Positions 38,128 through 41,988 of a stretch of 41,988 nucleotides of DNA are shown here, piece by piece. The position numbers were made by a program, and so were the translations under genes. The notes below the pieces were generated by a model. The model worked only from the letters and a program-made list of their open reading frames with translations, ran no database searches and was not told where the DNA came from. Numbering within the stretch: the first letter of the stretch is position 1; each line of letters begins with the position of its first letter. The DNA is from a virus, in the IMG/VR virus record IMGVR_UViG_3300025030_000214, positions 1-41,988 of that record, one strand, 5' to 3'.

Positions 38128-38170
38128 CGGTTTGGGAGTTGGCCCGGAGGGCCGAACGACGGGTTATGCC
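38121..38170 (+). repeat. Stop-codon hairpin element 1
   Basis: GGCATAAC (38121-38128, containing the TAA stop) pairs perfectly with GTTATGCC (38163-38170). Inside, GTTGGCCC (38138-38145) pairs with GGGCCGAAC (38149-38157) with one unpaired G, loop GGA. Left single-stranded spacer is 9 bases, right is 5. A second palindrome TGCCAA/TTGGCA (38167-38181) overlaps the right arm, so the two could alternate ahead of the next gene's start. Confidence 0.7.
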
Positions 38171-38193
38171 AAATGTTGGCAAGGGGGGGGTAA

Positions 38194-39114
38194 ATGGCAC
38201 AGATAGACAGGACGGGAGTGGTCAGTTTCGGGGATGCTACCTTGAGCGTGTGGGAGGAGGGGATTAGCACCGCTCGGGCCAACGGTGGGTTTAAGGGCGC
38301 AGCCGAATGGGAGCGGAGTTTCAAAAGACAGGTATTCATCCGAATTGTCCAGACTCTCAACCGCACCGGCTGGACCTGCGTTGTCCCTGAAGAGATGGTT
38401 GAGCAGTACGGTCTGTCATTCGCGAGGAATTACCGCTACTGCGTCAAAGGCAACCTTAAAGCCGCCCTTTCCGTCTCTGGTCGGTGCATCAAGCTTGAGA
38501 TGTTCCAGAACGTAAACGCACCTGACAGGCCGGATCATGAAGGGCGTTACCAGTTCGACAAAGAGCGCCATATGCCTTACGTACTGCGCCTGGAGATGGA
38601 GAGGACGAGGAGAAAGATCAGAGCTTACCTCTGCAACGTCTTCGCCGGTTACACCTTCAAGGCTGACCGCGCCGACGGCCGGCAGAACAAGTGTGGCCCT
38701 GGGCACCTCACCAACATGGAATGGCTTGCTGGGCGATATGAGGAATGTTGGCATTTCAAAGGAGACCTGACTACCTACAAGATCAGCGACTCCAACCGCA
38801 AGTCTGCAGACGGTCAAGAACTCCAGCACGGCCAGCGTGTTTGGTTCTTTGACTGGAAGGGACGGGTGCAGACCGGCGTTGCCTACTACAACATCAACAA
38901 CATGTGGTGGGTGCTCTGGGGTAAATATGGACATACCAACGAGGCTTCTTTTAAACTGTTCACGGCTCCCCCTGCCGATGTCAGGCGCAAGCAAAACGAC
39001 AAACTGCGCGAAAAACGGCTGAAGGCGCTCATGGATAAGGCAGTAGCGGATATGAAATTTGAGAGGGCTGCGCTGCTTCGGGATCTTCTGTACCCGGAAC
39101 GTGAGGCGGCATAA
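38194..39114 (+). CDS. Unknown protein with C-terminal UVR motif
   Basis: This 306-residue protein starts at ATG 38194 behind AAGGGGGGG. The N-terminal domain (about 30-170) is basic and aromatic (EWERSFKRQVFIRIVQTLNRTGWTC, then RRKIRAYLCNVFAGYTFKADRAD). The middle (about 205-260) is beta-rich. The C-terminus contains LMDKAVADMKFERAALLRDLL-type sequence, the UVR motif by which UvrB and UvrC interact. It lies between two stop-codon hairpins. No known family matched the whole; interaction with host nucleotide-excision repair is inference from the motif. Confidence 0.6.
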   Translation: MAQIDRTGVVSFGDATLSVWEEGISTARANGGFKGAAEWERSFKRQVFIRIVQTLNRTGWTCVVPEEMVEQYGLSFARNYRYCVKGNLKAALSVSGRCIKLEMFQNVNAPDRPDHEGRYQFDKERHMPYVLRLEMERTRRKIRAYLCNVFAGYTFKADRADGRQNKCGPGHLTNMEWLAGRYEECWHFKGDLTTYKISDSNRKSADGQELQHGQRVWFFDWKGRVQTGVAYYNINNMWWVLWGKYGHTNEASFKLFTAPPADVRRKQNDKLREKRLKALMDKAVADMKFERAALLRDLLYPEREAA

Positions 39115-39155
39115 CGGAACGGTCTTCGAGCTGTCGAAGACGAGCGAGGGGTTAA
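39108..39155 (+). repeat. Stop-codon hairpin element 2
   Basis: GGCATAACGG starts at 39108 with the TAA stop of the preceding gene inside; TAAC (39112-39115) can pair with GTTA (39151-39154). The inner stem GTCTTCGA (39122-39129) / TCGAAGAC (39134-39141) is perfect, 8 bp, loop GCTG. The right side GAGCGAGGGGTTA resembles element 3. The outer stem is weaker than in element 1. Confidence 0.65.
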
Positions 39156-39170
39156 ACCCTGGGAGGGGAT

Positions 39171-39677
39171 ATGACTAAAACTGAGGCGATGGAAAAACTG
39201 AAAGCTGCAGGGCTTAATGACGTGGCCACCGCCGTTGACACGGTGATCTCCGGGCTGGCAGTGGAGGTGCAGCGGCTGACGGCCCAGGTGAATGACCTGG
39301 AAAAGACCAACGACTTCAACGCAAAGCGCCTGCGTCGCCTCGCTACCCTAGTCGGCGCTTCCACGCCTGAATCGGATGAGACGCTGCTTGGCTGCGCGGG
39401 AACCGTGATCGGTTCCATTTGTCGCCAGGTTGAGGGACTGTTCAAACGGTCTGCGGACGGTTGGATAGCAACTAAAGACCAACTGCCGCAGGAAGGGCGG
39501 GAAGTGACAATCAGGATGATGCATGGGCAGATCCGCCAGGCCGTGAAGGATAAGGGCTACGCAGGCGGCTGGCGGCAACCAAACTGCGCGGGGTGGGAGA
39601 TTGTCACTTGGCAAGGTGACATCATTACCCACTGGCGGCCCGAGATATTTGAGCGCCCGAGTAAAGACGGATATTGA
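39171..39677 (+). CDS. Coiled-coil plus DUF551-like protein
   Basis: ATG 39171 follows TGGGAGGGGAT; 168 residues. The N-terminal half (about 1-60) is helical with heptad-like spacing (AVDTVISGLAVEVQRLTAQVNDLEKTN), a likely coiled coil. The C-terminal part (about 95-165) resembles the small phage DUF551 domain: GWIATKDQLPQEGREV near the start and a GDIITHWRPEIF ending. DUF551 proteins are common in phage early regions with unknown function. Not essential-looking; accessory region. Confidence 0.65.
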   Translation: MTKTEAMEKLKAAGLNDVATAVDTVISGLAVEVQRLTAQVNDLEKTNDFNAKRLRRLATLVGASTPESDETLLGCAGTVIGSICRQVEGLFKRSADGWIATKDQLPQEGREVTIRMMHGQIRQAVKDKGYAGGWRQPNCAGWEIVTWQGDIITHWRPEIFERPSKDGY

Positions 39678-39739
39678 TCGGTTTAACTAATGATTATGCA
39701 ATTCACCATGGTCACAAGGGATTACAGGAGGTTACGAAA

Positions 39740-39970
39740 ATGGGTGACATCACCTACGCAGTTGAGCAGCGGCTTCGCTTCATTGATTTCCTCCTGCATC
39801 AGTACGGCACTTTGAACCGGAGCGCCGGGATGGACTATTTCGGTATCTCTAGTCCGCAGGCGTCAAGAGACATCCAGGACTACATTGCGATGGCACCTGA
39901 AAATATCGTGTATGACAAAAATGCCAAGATGTACCAGCGTGGTGTGAACTTCAAGCGGGTGTTCGCATGA
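39740..39970 (+). CDS. Stand-alone winged helix like BrxR/CapW N-domain
   Basis: ATG 39740 with AGGAGG eight bases upstream gives 76 residues; a TTG frame from 39674 is rejected. The sequence RLRFIDFLLHQYGTLNRS, then FGISSPQASRDIQDYIAMAP and NIVYDKNAKMYQRG, matches the N-terminal winged helix of BrxR/CapW-type WYL regulators that control defence systems. The WYL and C-terminal dimerisation domains are absent; the gene ends after VNFKRVFA. The next gene overlaps by 4 bases. Whether it represses phage or host genes is not known. Confidence 0.7.
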   Translation: MGDITYAVEQRLRFIDFLLHQYGTLNRSAGMDYFGISSPQASRDIQDYIAMAPENIVYDKNAKMYQRGVNFKRVFA

Positions 39971-40239
39971 CGCCGGATTTTATCAATGCTTCTTTCGAGT
40001 TCATCGCCGCTTTCATGCTGGCTCGGAACTGCTGGTTTACCTACAAGGCGAAAGGGACTGAAGGGATCAGTATCCTGTCGAGTATATTCTTCGCGTCGTG
40101 GGGATACTGGAATCTCTTTTACTATCCGCACATGGGCCAGACCCTTAGCTTTGTGGCTGGTGTTCTGGTGACAACCATTAACACCGTGTGGGTATGGCAG
40201 ATGATTTATTACCGGAGGGGGAATTATGCAAAAACCTGA
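39967..40239 (+). CDS. Small polytopic membrane protein
   Basis: This 90-residue protein has about three hydrophobic segments (about residues 8-26, 36-55 and 60-83) with a FASWGYWNLFYYPHMGQT motif between the second and third. It resembles a family of short phage and bacterial membrane proteins with a semi-SWEET-like look; a transporter function is not shown. Overlaps neighbours on both sides (ATGA start; 14 bases at the end). It is too far from the endolysin to suggest a holin on position, but a role in membrane changes is possible. Confidence 0.65.
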   Translation: MTPDFINASFEFIAAFMLARNCWFTYKAKGTEGISILSSIFFASWGYWNLFYYPHMGQTLSFVAGVLVTTINTVWVWQMIYYRRGNYAKT

Positions 40240-40486
40240 CAAGGTAGATGAGTGGAAGCAGGGCAGAATGAGAGGGTTTCAAGGCCTTGCTGGTGAGGAA
40301 CACCGGGAAATCGAAAAACTGAAAGACCGGGTCGTGAAAGGCATGACTCCTGGTGAGGCAAGCCAGGCCGATAGAGCCGTTGAACAGCTCCATGCTGCAA
40401 TACGAGCAAAGTTTCTGCGGAAGTGCGCGGAAGTAGAGGAATGTGAGACGGTGAAGCAGGTAGACCAGAAAGCCTGGTCTGCATAA
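40226..40486 (+). CDS. Small charged helical protein
   Basis: ATG 40226 follows CGGAGGGGGAATT; 86 residues. Almost entirely charged and helical (AGEEHREIEKLKDRVVKGM, then DRAVEQLHAAIRAKFLRKCAEVEECE), with two cysteines in a row-like CAEVEEC. No domain recognised. The stop codon TAA is part of hairpin element 3 (40481-40522). Confidence 0.6.
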   Translation: MQKPDKVDEWKQGRMRGFQGLAGEEHREIEKLKDRVVKGMTPGEASQADRAVEQLHAAIRAKFLRKCAEVEECETVKQVDQKAWSA

Positions 40487-40522
40487 CGGTTTTCGAGTTC
40501 ACGAAGTGCAACGAGGGGTTAT
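40481..40522 (+). repeat. Stop-codon hairpin element 3
   Basis: GCATAAC (40481-40487, includes the TAA stop) and GTTAT (40518-40522) form the outer stem via ATAAC/GTTAT. Inner stem GTTCAC (40497-40502) / GTGCAAC (40506-40512) has one unpaired C and loop GAA. Spacers of 9 (left) and 5 (right) bases match element 1 exactly. The first 12 bases (GCATAACGGTTT) are identical in elements 1 and 3. Confidence 0.7.
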
Positions 40523-40554
40523 CCCCTCCTGATCAACTACAAAGGAGAAGGACA

Positions 40555-41145
40555 ATGAGCGTGATTGACAGGAAATTCCAGATTCAGGCAGTCAACCCGG
40601 TGAACGGCAAAAGATACGACGAAACGAATTCCCTTCTGCTCTGCGCAAAGGATGCTGCTGTACCTGCCGCACTGAACGCCTACTACAGCGAGTGTGTCAG
40701 GATCGGGGCCAACCATGAGCACCAAGAGAGCGTTTTGTTCCTCCTGGACCGGGTGATCGACTTTCAGAAAACGGCGGGTGGCGGGCGTACCCCTGATACC
40801 ATCGGCGCGGAGATCCCGCGCTGCCTCAATGGCGAAGGGCTCGATGACCCGAAGCCGCAGGGCCAGTGGGCCATCGTGGAAATGTTCGGCCACCAGCGCG
40901 TTGCTGGTCTGATCAAAGAGGTTACTTTTGGCGGCTGCAACTTTGTCCGGGTCGATGTGCCACAGGTGGGCGCAACGCCGGCCTTTACCAAGATGCTCGG
41001 CCAAGGAGCCATCTACTGCATCAATTTCGTTTCCGAAGAAATCGCGCGCGGCTCGGCTCAGTATAACCGCTCTGTCCCGGTCCAGTCTTACGAGTTGCCG
41101 AAGGTCGCCTTCAGCGCAGCCGATGGGGAAGACTGGCAGGGATAA
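40555..41145 (+). CDS. Hypothetical accessory protein
   Basis: This 196-residue protein starts at ATG 40555 behind AAAGGAGAAGGAC. Two parts: residues about 1-75 (DRKFQIQAVNPVNGKRYDETNSLLLCAKDAA, helical) and about 105-165 with QWAIVEMFGHQRVAGLIKEVTFGGCNFVRVDVP and AFTKMLGQGAIYCINFVSEEIAR. The second segment is a recognisable widespread phage module of unknown function with a beta-rich fold. No catalytic motif seen. It could interact with host proteins. Confidence 0.65.
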   Translation: MSVIDRKFQIQAVNPVNGKRYDETNSLLLCAKDAAVPAALNAYYSECVRIGANHEHQESVLFLLDRVIDFQKTAGGGRTPDTIGAEIPRCLNGEGLDDPKPQGQWAIVEMFGHQRVAGLIKEVTFGGCNFVRVDVPQVGATPAFTKMLGQGAIYCINFVSEEIARGSAQYNRSVPVQSYELPKVAFSAADGEDWQG

Positions 41146-41203
41146 CTAAGGACTATCCTGCCACTCTCTGGCGGCATATCCCCTGCCCCAATCACCCTCA
41201 ACC

Positions 41204-41228
41204 CCGCGCCGGTAGCGATACGGCGCGG
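41204..41228 (+). other. Intergenic hairpin before HNH gene
   Basis: A perfect 8-bp stem CCGCGCCG/CGGCGCGG, 9-base loop, then ATAACGG. A second bulged stem GGCAGGGATA/TATCCTGCC lies at about 41136-41163 across the preceding stop. These two structures fill the 105-base gap, with no other gene visible there. Confidence 0.6.
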
Positions 41229-41250
41229 ATAACGGAAAGAGGAAAAGCAG

Positions 41251-41724
41251 ATGCCAGTAAAACCAAAACGCCCATGTAGCCAACCAGGATGCCGCGAACT
41301 GGTTGACAAAGGGAAGTGTCAAGCTCACCAGGTGAAAGCAGCCGAGCAGTCTAAGATAGAGGTCAGGCGCTACGACCAGCAGCGAGGGACGGCTGCGAGT
41401 CGAGGTTATGATTCGCGGTGGGCGGCTTATTCCCGGCAATATCGCAAGGAGCACCCGCTGTGCGTTGACTGTGAGGCGCGAGGCGTGCTAACTAGCGTGG
41501 AGCATGGCGGGCATGTGGATCACATTGTGGCGGTTAGTGGGCCGGATGATCCGCTGTTTTGGGAGCCGTGCAATCACGCCTCCAGATGCCAAAGTTGCCA
41601 TTCGCGCAAGACGGCATCAGAAGACGGCGCATTCGGTAATGCTAGGGGAAAGGGTAGGGTGAGGGCTGATTGTGGCCTTGACGGGGTGCCTGTGGATCAG
41701 GGACATCATTGGAGGAAGGGGTAA
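41251..41724 (+). CDS. HNH endonuclease (packaging-associated)
   Basis: ATG 41251 follows AAAGAGGAAAAGCAG; 157 residues. Zinc knuckles at both ends of the motif (CSQPGCRELVDKGKCQAH near the N-terminus, CVDCEARG about 71-78, and CQSCHSRKT about 112-120) bracket the HNH core HVDHIVAVSGPDDPLFWEPCNH. HNH nucleases next to terS are needed for cos cleavage with the terminase in HK97-like phages. It is at the right end of the window, next to terS if the ends are joined, the expected place. Active-site histidines H91 and H94 appear intact. Confidence 0.9.
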   Translation: MPVKPKRPCSQPGCRELVDKGKCQAHQVKAAEQSKIEVRRYDQQRGTAASRGYDSRWAAYSRQYRKEHPLCVDCEARGVLTSVEHGGHVDHIVAVSGPDDPLFWEPCNHASRCQSCHSRKTASEDGAFGNARGKGRVRADCGLDGVPVDQGHHWRKG

Positions 41725-41933
41725 TGGACAAGGATTACAAAAAAGCTACCGACGTTATCGTTGAACACGCCGTAGCTTCGAACATGCATCCATTGGGCGT
41801 GTTAAGCGTGATGGCGCAGATCATACCCGAGGAACAAAGGGGCGCAGTGATTAAAGGCATATGCCACGAACTGTGGTTGCGAAGGCATACCTTGCCGTGG
41901 GCCATACCGAGGCCCGACACCGACCCTGCGTAG
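41724..41933 (+). CDS. Small conserved-looking protein before packaging site
   Basis: ATG 41724 overlaps the HNH stop (TAATG) and gives 69 residues. Helical, with MDKDYKKATDVIVEHAVASNMHPLGVLSVMAQIIPEEQRGA (in part) and a C-terminal HELWLRRHTLPWA segment. No recognised family. It may be a small factor of the packaging complex or unrelated. It is the last gene before the noncoding end of the window. Confidence 0.55.
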   Translation: MDKDYKKATDVIVEHAVASNMHPLGVLSVMAQIIPEEQRGAVIKGICHELWLRRHTLPWAIPRPDTDPA

Positions 41934-41988
41934 CGTTAATGAGAGAGGGGGGGCGGGTCAAATCTCTCCAGCCTCTTCGCTAAAGACT
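41934..41988. other. Candidate cos/packaging-site region (right end)
   Basis: This noncoding 55 bases holds an inverted repeat GAGAGA (41941-41946) / TCTCTC (41963-41968) around a run of seven G and CGGGTCAA. Together with 42 noncoding bases at the left end it would form the roughly 100-base intergenic space between the HNH/small gene and terS, the usual location of cos. No terminal repeat longer than a few bases is shared by the two ends. The exact cut site is not determined. Confidence 0.4.

Noticed and set aside
38121-40522. Stop-codon hairpins as ordinary intrinsic terminators
   Set aside because: None is followed by a T-run, and the shared bases extend into single-stranded spacers, which terminators would not conserve.
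1-41988. CRISPR array, tRNA or rRNA genes
   Set aside because: No regularly spaced identical direct repeats with unique spacers, and no cloverleaf or CCA-ended tRNA shape recognised on either strand by eye.

Overview
The window reads as one essentially complete genome of a temperate, HK97-like tailed phage with a long non-contractile tail (siphovirus type), of moderately high GC. It opens with the small terminase gene. It closes with an HNH nuclease and one more small gene, the pair that normally sits just to the left of terS, so the two ends of the window probably abut in the circular or cos-joined form. The integrase lies mid-window, so this is virion or excised order rather than integrated prophage order. 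The overall flavour (codon use, protein families) suggests a Gram-negative host, possibly Geobacter-like. That is an impression, not a demonstration; no host DNA, tRNA or rRNA was seen.

Right-going late genes, 43-23698: packaging and head (terS, terL, a small membrane protein behind its own promoter, portal, S78 protease, HK97-fold capsid, two small accessory head proteins); a signal-peptide protein; neck (gp6-like connector, a TM protein, head closure). Then, unusually, come two fibre-like proteins (8360-12144) that share a tandem repeat. Tail genes follow: tail completion, tube, G/GT chaperones with an A AAA AAC frameshift site, a gp10-like protein, a 738-aa tape measure, minor tail proteins, a gpJ-like tip protein and a beta-helix tailspike. 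Lysis is an M15 endolysin, a small lipoprotein and a protein with a phospholipase-A2-like Cys/His-Asp motif. A strong terminator at 23722-23759 ends the block.

Lysogeny, 23760-25947: a candidate attP, a left-going tyrosine integrase, a small membrane protein and a short XRE repressor. The divergent control region has palindromic sites, and GACATATT is shared between the early promoter and the integrase leader.

Right-going early genes, 25948-41933: a ladder of small overlapping genes (ribbon-helix-helix, HTH, an orphan OmpR-type winged helix, zinc-ribbon-like proteins, a MazG-like hydrolase). Next is a DNA-recombination block (a protein of unknown biochemical role, a PD-(D/E)XK-like nuclease with permuted motifs, a coiled-coil protein, an 876-aa protein with about 50 cysteines, a KTSC protein, RdgC and RusA). 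A lambda O/P-like replication pair follows, whose first gene carries three tandem 22-bp iterons. The right end is an accessory block of unknown genes punctuated by three related hairpins that each swallow the stop codon of the preceding gene.

The points most worth following up are the cysteine-rich protein, the three stop-codon hairpins, the iterons, the repeat-flanked fibre modules, the permuted nuclease, the stand-alone BrxR/CapW-like winged helix and the PLA2-like lysis-region protein.
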